Positions 24,801 to 37,904 of a stretch of DNA of 64,000 nucleotides are shown here, one piece after another; the first letter of the stretch is position 1; every line of letters starts with the position of its first letter. The notes beneath the pieces are model-generated. The model saw only the letters and a program-made list of their open reading frames with translations, was not told where the DNA came from and ran no database searches. Source of the DNA: Phytoseiulus persimilis (taxonomy: Eukaryota > Arthropoda > Arachnida > Mesostigmata > Phytoseiidae); the NCBI GenBank assembly GCA_037576195.1, contig CM075104.1, forward strand, positions 6,020,775-6,084,774, read 5' to 3'. A program made the position numbers and the translations under genes.

Positions 24801-27800
24801 CGCCGCCGCCGTTGTTGTTGTTGTTGTCAGAGACCGCAAAAATGTTCTGACGCATTCTCCACAAGGGCGTTCATCCGACGTCCTTGTCGTCTGCAAGGGT
24901 CACGTGGGCCCGCGCTCCAATGCCTCCTTAGATTTCGGAGAGCCGCTCTTCCATCCTTCTCCTTCCTAGCTGTGTCCCTCGATCTCGGAAGATGATCCGC
25001 AGGAAAATCCACAAGCTACAGCGGTAGCTTTCGACCGGTCGTTGTTGTCGCAACGGTTCCTTCTGCGGTGACGTCGACGCCGCCGTTTCGCGTCGCGCGG
25101 GCGACGGAAAACGTCTCCGAACGCAGACGCGAAAGTTTCTCCCACTCAGCTGTACACACTTGGCGGCATGTCGCCACTCCGAATGCTAAGCTCTAGTACC
25201 GGGAGATGATATCCGTGTCGCCCTTAAATGCCTTATTATACCAATCGGGAAAGACAACGGGGTCACCAAAAACCAGCAAAAAGTTGTCTGCTAAGAGCAA
25301 CCTGAGCATCTTAGGTCTGTTTTCTTCACATCGGCTATGAGGGAACGGCTGCGCAAACCGTATCCAGAGCTTCCAGTGTTCTCTAAGTGCTCGGAGGAGT
25401 GTTTTCACTCGGAGACCGAGCGTCGAGAGGCTCCACTAACTTCCGCGAGCTCCATAACGAACCATGGCTCCTCCGATTGGTCAGGATCACATGGGGCTTG
25501 AAGATCGGGAGAGAGGAAAGCCTGCGAGGAAGCTCGATTCTGACCCCGAAGCTCACCCCTGACAGTGAACTACTCGCCGCTGACAGTTTGGAGCAGAGGT
25601 GAACTTCTCTAGACTTCCTGCTTTGTAGCGGACGATGCGACGAGCGAGCGGCTGACGGTCGGCGGGCGAGCAACGCGGCTTGGGACGCCAGACCTTGGCC
25701 CAAATGTGGCGGCTGGCTCTGCGGCAACGAGGCGAACCCTCGCTCCTCCATCAACGACGCCAGATCAGACAGTCGAACTGAAAAGCTCCGGCGAGCGAGC
25801 GAACGAGCAGGCGGACCAAAGAACGAATGAACGGGCGAGCGAGCCAAAAGGACTCCCCTTGTTCCGTCGTTGTCGCTCCAAGGGAGGACTTTCGGCTTCC
25901 CGAGGTTTGCCGTGATGAAGTAACGATCGCTTGTCGCTTCGATCCACCACGGTCTTCATTTCAGAGGTTCCTCGAATCGCTTGATGGGCCTCCGGGGTCG
26001 AGATTAATTTCGCGGCGAGGAAACTGCCGAGAGCTGTGCAAGCCATCGAGCTGTTGGAAGACAGCTGACGATTCCAAGCGGTGCGGCGATTTCGGGCAGA
26101 AGCTCGCAATCGACTCGATCATGAAGCAGACGAAACCAGTTCCCAACGATTCCGTGGACAGCCGTCTCAGCCGGTCCGAACGAATGCAATCGCAAGCTCC
26201 CTGCTGCAGGTGAAATCCCACTGAAGCCTCAAGATGGCGGCGAGGTAGGATTTCCTTGGCCCCTCTCGTACAATTCCGTAATACGGATACCGAACGAGAA
26301 ACGGAGCTGTGCGTGCGCACCTCTGTGTGTTACAGGGCCAGATGCTCCGGAACTACGTCCCGCCGCCAGCTCACGAGGTGAATCTTCCGCGAGACTTGAG
26401 CAAGGTTCCAACGGAGGCCGCCACCTTCCCGCTGGCCTTCCGAATCCGGGCGAATGGAGACCTGAGAAGGCCCGCTCAACCCATCGGTCGGATTCCCAAG
26501 CTGGGAAGGGCTGCTGACGATTTTTTGTTCTCGTCGAAATCCCCAGCGTTCGCATGGAAACGCGCAGTGGTAGGGAGCGTGTTTGCCTTCTAGACGACGC
26601 GAACGCCCAAAACAAACCAACAATCCACACCAGCCGAAATCAGCGTCGCTTGCACCGTGGGCCGCAGGAGAATCGCGCCAGTAGGTGAGTTCTGGCCGCG
26701 AAGCTGATTTTGCCTCGAAGGACCCAGCCTTGCTCCGTGTGTGTGTGTGTGCGACTTTCAATCCGAGGGTCAATTGACAGACACAAAAGTCATTTCTGTC
26801 AAGCCTTCCGTGCAGCAGCGCCGTTGCTGGTAGCCTTCATCCGAGTGGTTCTCGAGCGAAATGAACCAGCTAACCAACTGGATGAGAGGCAAGCACGGAG
26901 GCGAGCCGCCAGCCCGCAGTGGTCAGAGCGGATCGGCGACATCGACCACGTCGGCCGTCATTCCACGTGTGATCAGGAGTGGTTCCCGCCACCCTGACAG
27001 GATGACTACTGCAGCAGCGGTTCAGTCAGCAACCGTCGACGCCGCGAGTACCTGATTTCGCCGCGCAAAGTTGGACGAGAGCCCAACAGAACTGCGCAAC
27101 GACGAACGCTCAACCGGGCAGAATATGCTTGATTGACGACGAGGAACCTTTCGAAGTAGGTTGGTCGTCGGCTCGTCCCGACGGCGGGAAACCAGAGGAA
27201 AAATGAACTCTCCGCTCCGCGGTTCGTGGAAACTCTCAGCTGTGCTTCCGTTCAAGCAGTCCGCAGATAACTCTCTCCCAGAGGACCTTGTACTCCGAAC
27301 GGTTTCACACGGTCGTCGAGCTTTACTCCGAGCGTTCGAAAGGCGAGCGATTCGCGAATGCGTCAACGCCGTACCCACATCGGACGGGGTATTTACGCAG
27401 CATGGAGACAATATTCTCTCGTTGCGTGTTCGAGTTCTTTCCACGCGACAGCGCTCGAACGCAAACGTCGGACCTAGCACGAGAGCCAGGTCAGAACGGT
27501 GAGTCAGACGGGGAGCTCACGAGCATGGAAGCGGGTAGGCAAGGATTGCGTCGTCGGCCTTCGCTCCAACGCTGGAAACGGCTGCCGCCTTTGTTTCTTC
27601 CGCTTTCTTGCGAGCGGCGTGATGATCGCTCGCGAGAACTGGGCAGAAATCCACCGCAACGGCTGAATGCTTTCCACTGGCAGCTGGCCGACGGACGCAG
27701 CTATCGTAGGAATCTCGCGGAATAGAATCTTCTCCGCCGCGCGCCTTTTCGGTTCCTCCGGATCCGAGCATTATGAGCAATAACGGGGCGTCGTCTCTGA

Positions 27801-30800
27801 ACCGTGCGCCTCTGGAAGCTGTGTTCCCGGTCAAACACCACCGCGGACCCTGGAAGGGTCAGTCTCGGATGTGAAGGAAGCTCTCGACAACAGACGCTGC
27901 CTGTTGTCGGGCGAGCCCACACGGGTCAGCCGCACAGGTTTCTCATATTGCAGTTTTTAGTGAGCCGTGTTCGATCTCTTGAGAATCAGCTTGATCATAT
28001 TGGGTTTCTATGGTTTCCAGCGACCGACGGATCCAATCTCACGAAATCGTGGAGGTCCGTGACGCTGTGGTCACCGAAACTCCAGTCTTTGTACTTTTCA
28101 CATTTTCGGCATGAACGACGCACGCCGGACTGCCGAAATTATTTTCCGAAATTCTCATCTGGGGAAAGGAGAAATATTCGTGTTGGCACGAGTGAATGCC
28201 GGCTTTCTGTCTCCTGCAAATGCCATGGTCGGTAGACGAATCGAATGTCTTCAGGAACGCATCATGACCCGAAGTCGTCCTTCGAGGCCCCGGGGTCCTT
28301 CCCAGACTTTTTCCAACTTCTGGAAACGTTTCTTGAAACCAACCACGTTGGCTCTGCAGTCAGCCGCAGGCCTCGACAGCTCGAATTTCTAGAAGTAGAA
28401 CAAGACCGCTCTCGAACCATATCTGATTCATTGGTTCAGTTTTCCTTCACCCGCTTCATTTTTCCCGCCACTTTCGTCGTTTTCCCGGAGCGGCTTCGCG
28501 CCAGTCGGAAATTTTGTTAAGGCTATTGTCGCAACTGCTGCTGTTTTCGTCGGGGTTGCCTTCGGCCGGTCGGCTTTTTCTGCGGCTGCGTCACGGTTTG
28601 TCGCCGGATCTTCTGCTCTCCGGCCTCCTACGCAATGCTCTACAAACCCACTTCGTCAAGGAGCTCATACAGAGCTTCGTCTTAGATAGAGTGGCGCTTC
28701 GCCGTCCGGTCGACTGGACGCCGGGGCCGAAGTGGTCACCGATTGATGCCAAGTAAAGTTCTTCCCTTGCTTTCCCTGAGCGTGGCACACGTTCGATGGC
28801 GGGAGGGAGCATCCAGCGTGCGTGCACGCATGCCTGCATGCAGGAGCAACTCTCGTCCGTGCTTCCAGAACAGGAGCCTCGCTTTCCGCGATTGAGCGGC
28901 CCGTCGCCGATCGGGTACATTCCACTCGGCGAACACAATATACGACACGGATCAAAAGACTCGAAGCTCCCGCGACGGTAACAGAAGCGGCCTTCTACTC
29001 TTCGTTCACAGCTGTGTCGTGTGCTGCTGCGAGCTTTGTGCCCGAGGGTAGCCCTGTAGCGTCCTTCGGTGTTTCGATGTGGGTCACTCATGGCAGGCAG
29101 GCAGCCGGGCAGGCCAACTGGTTGTCAGGAAGGCTGGCTTGTCGGGCAAAAGACAGACGGCGGCGGCGGCAGAAGCAGTCACCGGCGGAACCGTGGCGAA
29201 CGCCGTTCGCATCCAGCCACCAAGCGAACGGACTAGAGGAAAGTCTAGCTCAGCCAGCCAGCCAGTCAGACCAGTTCGCCACTCATGAGACCCGACCGAG
29301 CGTTTGCCAGAGCAGCGCTGACGGTGGCCCGACGTCAAGTAGATCTGTGTCGACGATGACTGCCGGCACGGTATCGAGCCGTCCGAATGGTTTCATCAGA
29401 TCATAACCGATTCATTTATCCCGTCGTCTGTTCGTGTAGCCGTCTACGTACATTCGTCCGGACCTTTGAGCCGTTTACCTACTGCTCGAAGCGTCTCCCA
29501 TCTGGATGTCGTCTCCCTGCTCATCCTTCTCCCCGCTGCGATCCCTCCACAATATACGACCCCATTCCGCGGACTCTCGACCCGATGTCCACCCATCATG
29601 CTCCGATTTCCATCGACTCTTTCTCGGAAGGGGGTGTTCGTTCTGGCTCGAAAATTTTTCCGAAAACCCGACGGGCCGCTCCACCCACAAACTGCTAAGC
29701 AGGAGCAAGGTGCGCAAGTTCGAGAGTACGGAGCACGGGGGCCCAGTTGTGCACTCTCATCGACCTCAGATAAACGAATCTCTCAGAAGTCGAGTATTGG
29801 ACGGCTCTTCCGAAACGGCATCGCGCTGTCTCCGATAATGCAGCGCCTGCGTGTGAGAGCCGAATTATATCTATCTCTGCCTCCCCCTCTCGGTATCTCA
29901 TGCCCCGCATGGATCCGTCTGTCGACTGAGCACACTCCCTTATCGTGAGAGCTTTTCAGATAGAGGAAGGCGGCTGGGCGTAGCGTTTCAAGTCCGTTCG
30001 GCGAGCGAACACGCCATGTCGAAATTCAGACTCGTGGAGAGCCAGAGGCCCACAAGCGAGTTCGCTAGCTCGAGAAGCCGCTTCCCTCTTCTTTTTCAAT
30101 TCGCTCGTCAGCTGAACACTTTCGGCGACTCAGCGTCCGTCTCGTCGGCGGACGAAATTAGAAAAACATGGGGGGGGGGGGGGCTCAGGAGACATGATCC
30201 CCTCCGTGTTTGAGCTACGAACCCGATATTTCCACGGCGCCCAGGAGGGAAGCGCCGATACATGGGGATCCTTCGAGAACGCTCCTGAATTTCGGGTAGG
30301 ATTCAAGTGCACGGATTCCCGTCGAACGACAGAACCAGCTCGGAATCACTGCGATTTCTCCGCTAACGGGACTCGCCCATAACTTTCCCAAAGTTCGAGT
30401 GAATCCCGTCAGGCCCGGATAGGCCGCCTCATTTTTCCTGGGTTGTTTCCGAGTCCGTCTAGCCCGAGCCGTTTTTTTCCCAGTAGGCAGACTGTGGACC
30501 ATTCGCTGTCGGGTCATCCGCTCTGTGAACACTTCGATCGAGGAGTTGATTTGACAACGATTCGAGGACGCGAGCAGGGTGTCTGGAAAAACAGAACTCC
30601 CTTGACAGCTGAGAACCCGAACAAGGAGACCGGCCGGCCGGCCGCGACATATTCATAGCAACACAGCAGAACAACAATCCGGCAGCGGCGATGACCCTTG
30701 ACCCTGTCGAGCGCGCTCACTTCTATTTTATATTTTCCTTCCTTCGAGGAGAAAGGCCTCGCCGCGGCGTTTATGGAGCTGACTGCATTCTGCCGGTGTG

Positions 30801-32562
30801 GACGGACAGCCGGTGGGTCGTTCGTTTTGTCGCTCTTGTTTCGTTTGCTCGGTCAGTTGGTCGAGCCGCCGGGTTGCTTGACTTTTGATGGTGACCGGTG
30901 TTGGCAACGACAGCTCGCGACGAGTCTGTCGATTCGCGAGTAAGAGAGCCACACGAAATAGAATCAAAACAGTCGAAGACCCTCACATTGCACTCGGGCA
31001 ATGGCGCGAACCAGCGAGCCGATCGGCACAATGCGCGCCGTGACTCACGATGACGTCAAGTCGCCTTTGTTCCCTCTGATACAGAGCGAAGATGTTCATC
31101 ATCGCCCCCAACTTTAACGCAGCCTCTATCGCTTCGATTCGAAGCTTCGAGCTCCTCAAACCACGGCGAAGCGCCCTGAGGCGCCACCCATCACGGAAGC
31201 TTGACCATAAAGTGATTTGTCAACCCTTTCGAGCCACGGTTGTTGTCACGCGCTCTCCACTCCCGCCGCTATCGGGCGCTCCGCGAGAACGAGCAGTACG
31301 TTCTCAGGGCGATACTCGCGATCAAAGTCCGTTTTTTACACGCAAAACAGCCAGTCGGCGCTCATCTCTTGGACGAAACGACGGAGAACCAGCCTCCAAG
31401 AGGGAGAGCTTCAAATAATGTTCCGAATCCGTGGAAATCCGGCAGGGGGAAAAGGCGACAGGAGAAGGAGAGTCTTGCACACTACTCAGCCGCTAGCTGA
31501 GGAAACGTTCAGAGCTGATGAATCAAGACAAGACTCTCGGCCCCAGACGCATTATTGGCAGCAAGAGCGACTGCAGCTCTGCCAGATCGTCTGACCATGG
31601 CCGAACAAAAGTCGCGTTAGCCGGGCAAGGTCACTAAACCTCGAGTCAACAGCGCTGGTCGCCATCGCGACCGCGCAGATATATTTCCCAGGTATCAAGA
31701 ATGCCTGATAACTGCTCACTTGCTTCTCTCCGCCGTCTTTCATATATGTCTAGGTGCTCCTCCTCTTTCGATCGCTAATTACCCTCAGCCTCTCCGCCTG
31801 GATATACTCTGACGGAACCGTTCGAGTGTGGTTACGAGCGCGCCGGACAAATCTTTCTATTGACGTCACGATGCGATGGGCTGCCGGTAGTTCCAGATGG
31901 CGCTTTGGTAAAGCACGCGCATTCTTCCATCGCGAATGCGCAGTGACGACGTTGATCACTGATACACGAGGAAAAAATGGGAAGTGCGTTTGAGATCCTT
32001 GCATGCGAACTGGCAAACCCGACTCGAGCGAAGCATGAGACGACGTTTTCTACATTCCACGCGGTAGATGGTACACCCAGCACTGTCCACTCCGACGGGA
32101 GGCCCTGGCGTTCGAGGAAAATACTGTTCGGCGCTCATCCACCGGAGAATCATCCAGAACGACAGGACTGGTCCGCAGTCGGCTTATGCAATGTTTCGTG
32201 GATGACTCGCTAGAGTCGGCTGAACGACGATGAGTCACTTCTAATGGACGAAGCGTATTTTGCAGCGATACGTGTTCTTCGTTTGTCCGTCCGCCATAAT
32301 CGTGTGAATGGATGATGAGTTCGAGAGTGGGTCGGGAACAGAGAGTTCACGCAAATCCGACGGGTCCTAATGCGACGCGACTGCTGCCATCGAGGCTCTC
32401 ATAGATGAACTCACCCTGTTTTTTGAAGATCCTGTTTTTCAATTTGAGGACAGTCTCGTGCTTTGACACCACGAGCTGGATCACCTCGCCCGAGATGGTT
32501 TCGACCCGAAGCCGAATCTCATCATCAGAGCCGGCACTGGCCGAGGAGGCAGTGCCAGACAT
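18836..32562 (-). CDS. ZFAND4: AN1-type zinc finger protein 4-like (ZFAND4), seven coding exons
   Basis: The predicted product has the ZFAND4/ANUBL1 architecture: an N-terminal ubiquitin-like fold and a C-terminal AN1 zinc finger. The family is poorly characterised; a link to ubiquitin signalling is inferred from the domains. Exons in transcript order: 32562-32415, 22917-22712, 21011-20659, 20456-20074, 19952-19657, 19281-19118, 18971-18836. All junctions are GT-AG, the phases close, and the product is 561 aa. Ubiquitin-like residues run about 15-88 and are followed by MKGGPINHRR, close to the vertebrate MRGGPINTRR. The middle is Ser/Thr/Ala/Gly/Gln-rich and probably disordered, with a poly-Ala run near 447-461. 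The AN1 finger spans 501-536. The start is the ATG opening MSGTASS; no further in-frame ATG was needed. Human ZFAND4 is longer (about 727 aa), mainly in the linker. Homology is recalled, not searched. Confidence 0.9.
18914..19167 (-). other. ZFAND4: AN1 zinc finger of ZFAND4, split by an intron
   Basis: The zinc ligands read C501-x2-C504-x11-C516-x1-C518-x4-C523-x2-H526-x5-H532-x1-C534, a complete AN1 pattern. The first three cysteines are in exon 6 and the rest in exon 7. A 146-bp intron splits the Arg codon between C516 and C518. Confidence 0.92.
19669..19713 (-). repeat. ZFAND4: Poly-alanine coding run in ZFAND4 exon 5
   Basis: Mixed GCN codons encode three Ala, one Thr and eleven Ala just before the exon 5 donor site. 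The mix of codons suggests an older expansion than a pure triplet slippage. Confidence 0.85.
21012..22711 (-). other. ZFAND4: ZFAND4 intron 2 (1.7 kb)
   Basis: GTAAGT donor and TTTGCAG acceptor, phase 0. It contains the tetranucleotide tract at 22221-22263 and other CNG-rich low complexity. I see no nested gene. Confidence 0.8.
22221..22263. repeat. Compound tetranucleotide repeat (GAAC)n(CGCC)n
   Basis: GAAC units are followed by at least five CGCC units. On the minus strand this reads as a GGCG block followed by GTTC units, resembling the tract at 12447-12500. Confidence 0.85.
26738..26753. repeat. (GT)n microsatellite
   Basis: A GT run of about eight units lies within ZFAND4 intron 1. 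Confidence 0.85.
30170..30183 (+). repeat. 14-base poly-G run
   Basis: A homopolymer of 14 G lies in ZFAND4 intron 1. It would be a C run in the transcript. Confidence 0.95.
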
Positions 32563-35500
32563 CTTGGCTCTCTTCGCCGGGAGACGCACGGCGATACCTG
32601 GTCGACAACCTCACCACCTGCAACCACGACGAACGAATTCCACGTTAGTTATCACTTCAATGCTCATCCCCTTTGTGCTTTCGCACGGGTCCAGCCACAA
32701 CCTCCGAATTAACTTGTGCACACACGCGACTTCCTCACGGCAACACCAAACTAGCACAAAACCACCGTCACCGGCGGGTATAAGAACTATGCAATGAGCT
32801 GTTCACGACTGCGTGCAGCTGGCGACAGCTGCGGACGAACCCATCGGAGCATACCACGTCAGCGCGGACTGGCGTGCTGTCTTCGGGTCGATTACTGAGA
32901 ACCCTCAACGCTCACTGAACTGATCTGAACCTTAGAGAGACTACCACGATCAACGCCGATGTGAGCTGCCGCTGTTGCAGCTACTCTCAGTTGGTGAGCT
33001 TGGCAGGCTGGCTGGCCGAGCAGCAGCTCTAGCGACTAGCCGACAAGATGGGCGAGCACACCGAACGGCCGATTGACTGACACTGCCAGCCGCAGCCGCC
33101 ATTGCCGACGGCCGCACACTCTAGCTGTGCCAGCGGCGACGCCTAGAGAGACTTGCGGCGGCACCGATGCGATGGATATGAAGAGTCATTTTGCAGCGAA
33201 GCCTTGCTTCACGAGCACCCATGTAACCACGATGTTCAAACCCCATGCATGTACGGTCGCTCGAAGGCCTAGCCGTCTGTTACCCTCGGTTGAATAACCG
33301 TCAGTCATCAAGGCCGAGCGAGGTCCTGTTGGATTCAAACAGGAACCATCGTCGAATCAACGAGAACCTTCCGAGTGAATTTCCCCTCGTAGCGGCTCTC
33401 GAGACAGCGCGCCGTGTACCCTGCGCCATACGTGCACGGTCGCACAAGGCACCACAGTCACGCTGGTACTGTCTGAAGCAGGGCCCTGAACGAGGATCGG
33501 CGCGTCCACTACACAGCAGGCTAGAAATTGATTTACTTCGTTCTCCTGGAGGTCAATATGAGAGCAAAAGAGAAGAGAACCAACGTAGGTGGAAATCTGC
33601 CATGCTCGACGGTTTCGGGCAGAGTTCAGCCAGACCAGATCACAACGAATACGGTACTTTTGTTGCGTGACGAGCAGTTCACACGAGACCTAAAAACCAT
33701 CGGAGGAGCCGTTGGGCTGCTGCTATGAACGGACACAGCGAAGTCTAAACACTGCTGGGAGAGGATTTTGTGTGAGGTGAATAATGACTTTTTCCTCGAA
33801 TCGTTCGATGCCTCGAGATTTCAAATGGCACGATTCAGAGACGATCTCCCGAAAAGATCGAGGTCTGAATTCGGCGCGATGTGGATGAATTTCTGAGCCG
33901 AAACGCATCATCGTCGTGAGCGATGATCGGGCGTCAGCTTTCAAGTTTGCGAGAGATCGGCCAGACGATTCTCAAGCAGAATCCGCACAACCAGCACTGT
34001 CGGCACGTTCTACTATCGCCTAGTGACTGCGGTGAGCGCCGACGATTGTCATCGAGGCTGTAGTGGTGGTGGTGACGGCGGTCTAAAGGCGAAACCAGCA
34101 ATCTCTGCCATGTCCCCATCGGCATGTTTCGACAATCGTTGATCATCACGTGCACAAATACAACGTTACTATGAGCGAAAAAAAAAACAACGAAATCCCC
34201 AAAAACTACTGGTCACAAGTACCACCTCGTGTTTCCAGGGAAGATTCAACGCGTCGGCTAGATCGCCCGTACCGAGAGATTGACCTTTTACAGTATGGGC
34301 GAATCGTTGTCTCTCACTCGCTCGCCAGCTCTACATATTCACTGCCGTAGGCTTGACCCAGCTTCTGGCAGAATCGGTCTGATTCGGAATTCATCCCCGT
34401 TCTCGATTGATACCCTGCGCAAGCTCTCCTGATGATGACGCGTCCTTCCCATAGCCAACTTCGAAGCCTGTAATCCGGCAGCGAAACGTCGGTCGAAACG
34501 ATCACTGTTGCCGAGTGAGCGAGCTGCGCAGTTTTCCCAGCTTGTTCACACATCGCGCCAAGCTTCGAAACGGAGAAGCAACGGCGGGCACGCAGGCTGG
34601 AGGCCAGGTGCGTCACACTTGCCGCGGAATAACAGCTTGAATCATTGTTCACGTCCACCGGGAGCGGCAGCCGACGGAGTCTGTCCGACACACGTGCTGA
34701 GTCGGCCACGTCTACACCGAGATTTTTCCCTGTGGAGAGGAAGCCTCCATTTCTTCCTGTCACTCGCAGGCTGCAGCTTCCGCATAGATCTCAGCGAGTT
34801 CAGTTCAGAAATTCGTGGCTTTGAAAATCAGTCGTAGGAGTTCATATCGTATCCCAGAAGCGGATTCGAATTTCAACGTCGCGTCGGCGACGATAGTCGA
34901 TAGCCCCGTCTCTCGGATGGTGGTGACGTCGCAGACACGAAAAGTTCCCATTCCGAAAAATTGCGTCGCCAGAGATAAAAACGAAAGAATTGTAAGAGGA
35001 GGGCTCACGCGTTTCGGTTGGTTATACGACCGCAATCCAAACTCTTTCGAGCCCACACAGATATGGCAGCAAGATAGTCTCCAAACAGATGCAACGCTTC
35101 CCTCTCTCAGTGCGGTATCCCGTTCTGTCGAGCGTTCTTCTTCTCGATTCTTGGGTCCATTCCGACCTGGTCCTCCTCGAGCCCGAGAGAGAAACTCGAC
35201 AAGGAGGGGGAGAGGAGTATTTTTTTCCATGGGCGCTACCGAGTCGGCGTGTTTCGACTTCCGAGAGCGCGTTCAGCTCTCGAAGAACGTGTGGCCGCCT
35301 CCACCTTCGCCACCGTCCGCTTTGACGTATTGAACGTGACGTGATTGTTCAGTTGCTTCTCGAATATTCTCCTCCAGCTCGATTTCAGTCTGAATCCATT
35401 TCGGGAATATATCGTGTGGAACGCCCCCAGAGGAGTTCCTACGAGGGAATAAAGAGTTGAGCACATGACGGGAATCGCGAATAAAAGGGGCTTTCTGAAT

Positions 35501-37904
35501 GTCTGCGCAGAACGAAATGGCGGCAAGCCGTGCCTCTAGTGGCCTGGAACGACCTTAAAACTGATTTGGATACAACCACCATCACCAGAAGCATGATGAA
35601 TAATCAAGATCGATGACGTTCGACGAAGCTCCACTCATAACCAGATCGCTCACAAGGCGAAGATGACACATATGGTGGCGCTGTGAACAAGGCGTGGCCC
35701 GACCGTAGTCACAGCTTGAATGAGAGCCGTCGAAGGAACGCGGCGAGTCCACAGAGACCTGCGCCGGAAGCATGCGCCCTTCACGAGGAACCCCTCGGGA
35801 GATCATAGTCGTGAAGTAGGGCGCAGGATAGAGAGTTTTCCCGATGTTCGGAGTCTCTTCTTCGAATTCTAGAATTTCGTGCTCACGGGACTCCTCTCGA
35901 GTGCTTCGCCGACGATTCGAACGATTGCGGGGAAACGATGCAATCGACGACTCACAACGTGAATACAGATGACGTGACAGCGATGACGCCGCAGCGAGTT
36001 TTTTCCTCACTCGATCCCATTGTCTCGGTATACGTAATCGAAAAATGTCCCTAGCAGCTGACCGGACGGCTGCGCTACCGCCCGCCTTCCCGACTCGCCA
36101 GCGGCTCGACTCGCTGACTGACTCGGTAGAGAGCAATGACTAGACTGACGACTGCAGGCAGTGTCCTTGTTTTCGATATTTAGCCAAAAGACGTCGAGGT
36201 TAACGCGAGGTCAGCGAGGTGGCATTCACCAATTGTGAATCGCTCTGCAATCTATCCAGCCAGCCAGCGTCTGGTCCGAACAACGCCTACATCAGCCTGG
36301 CATAATGAATTTCAGACCTCGTGGAGAGGTGCACTCGGCTGGTGGCCTGACAATCGAAACAGCATCATTCGGCTGCGATCTCAAGCCTTGGCCGGTGCGT
36401 TTTGACTTGACGCACTCAGCCACGAATCGAGGTGAGTCTGCGTCGAATCACGGCCTAATCCTTCTGGCGTTTTCTAGCGCGCTCGCTCTCTCGCCAGCAA
36501 ATGGGTTAAACGAACCGGAGGATCCCAGTTCAGAGTCTGTTGGCAACCGACGCTATCATCGTCGTCTTTCGCATTGCGCGGGACGCCGACGACGAGATCG
36601 CCCGTGGGATTCTTTTATTCTCCTCTCAAGCCGCATTCCACGCCGGGACGCTCGCCTTTCTGTGTTTGCCGCTGCTCGCCAAGAACTCTCCGTCAACAGA
36701 GGACGACGCGAGCGGTCCTGATAGATTCATCAGGACCAACGTCAATATCGAGCTTACGTCATCGGAGCCACGACGCACACGCTCGGTTCCTGTTGTTGTT
36801 CCGTTCTGAAACTCCTTTTTATCTCCGCGTTTTGAAACGGAACGAGAGACGACTTCCATTAGATCTCCGATGCTGACGACATCCTCGCAGACTCGTTCCT
36901 ATTCATCAACTCGGATTTCCCGGAGCCGCGATCGGCCTTCAGAAGGATCTCTGTTCGACGACCGTCACGGGATCGTGAAGCGTCTCTGTTGTTGACGCCG
37001 CGCTCATTGTTGCTGCTGGATGCCGGACGTTCACCTCGGCAAGTGAAGAAGGCAGCCTGTGAGCAACAGCAGCGGCGGCGGCGGCACCAGTGGCTGCGGG
37101 TTTACCCTCCCGAACTACTCCCGGCGGACGGACGAGGCGGTCGTTGCTCAGCTGCCGGTCGCTCAATCGGTTTATCTATCTGTTGCTTGGTTCGATTTCT
37201 TTGATTATTCCAAAGCTCGCCAAGTCCCAATAGTGACATCCCTCGTTAGATAAGCAGGGTGATAGTGGCCTCAGAACGACCGAAAAACTCGTGACCGCCA
37301 TTTCTTGGCGAGGAAACCGGAAATTCGAGAACATCAGACTCGGAGCTCCGGACCGGAGCGGGGAGCTTCGAGTATCGGTGGCGAGTTGGGGCCGTTTCAC
37401 ATCAAGGAATTGAGAAGAACGCCGTTCGTTTCTTCCGAATTCAGACTCATCATTCTACCCTGGAAGTGTGCTGGCGAAGTTCCGGGTTTTGAGCTTTGTC
37501 GTATGGGCTCAGTGATTCGCGCGATGAGATGCGGAAAATAACAGAAACTGACCGGGCTTAGCGAGAGTTCAAAATCCAAGCGTGACTGATTACTGGCCGT
37601 TAAAAACTGTCGAACGTTCTGGACCCCCGTCAACGCACCGTCATCACCGCCTCCTGGGATTCGCCGTACAATTAATCCAAAGATTCCGTCAGCGCTGCCG
37701 CGAACTAAATAACCTGTTGTGTTTCGATAAGCAGTTTTTCTACGCGGGCGGCTGAATATTCGGATGGATTCTTCGAGAGCGCTTTCGTAAACAACCGCTG
37801 TTTGCGCTAGTCGCCCGCTTTGCCCAGAACGGCTCTTTTCTTCTAAAACAGCCAATTCTCGACGCACTCACGCCGCTGGGATAGATGGTAGCCGAGCGAC
37901 GTAG

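Larger units (their letters stand above)
22918..32414 (-). other. ZFAND4: ZFAND4 intron 1 (9.5 kb)
   Basis: Donor GTGAGT at the 32414 end and acceptor TTACAG at the 22918 end. It is far larger than the other introns here, mostly 86-380 bp. The interior has repeated imperfect tetranucleotide texture (GCCT, GAGC, GCCA type), for example near 23331-23470, 25797-25860 and 29090-29275, plus a G run at 30170-30183. Open frames on both strands overlap and match nothing I know. It may carry enhancers, which is inference. Confidence 0.75.
22802..32520 (-). other. ZFAND4: Ubiquitin-like domain of ZFAND4, split by a 9.5-kb intron
   Basis: Residues about 15-88. The first strands and helix (IRLRVETISG, TVLKLKNRIF) are encoded at 32520-32415. 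The remainder (GIPVAEQ, LDEYNI, CTIKLSIGMK) is at 22917-22802. The split falls in phase 1 at the Gly of the conserved GIP motif. Confidence 0.88.

Noticed and set aside
32463..32797. Plus-strand frames over the ZFAND4 first exon
   Set aside because: Antisense to the ubiquitin-like exon; the minus strand carries the clear domain.
35582..36136. Minus-strand open frame of 184 codons upstream of ZFAND4
   Set aside because: No domain or family resemblance, Ser/Arg-rich, and no supporting splice structure; most likely chance in stop-poor sequence.
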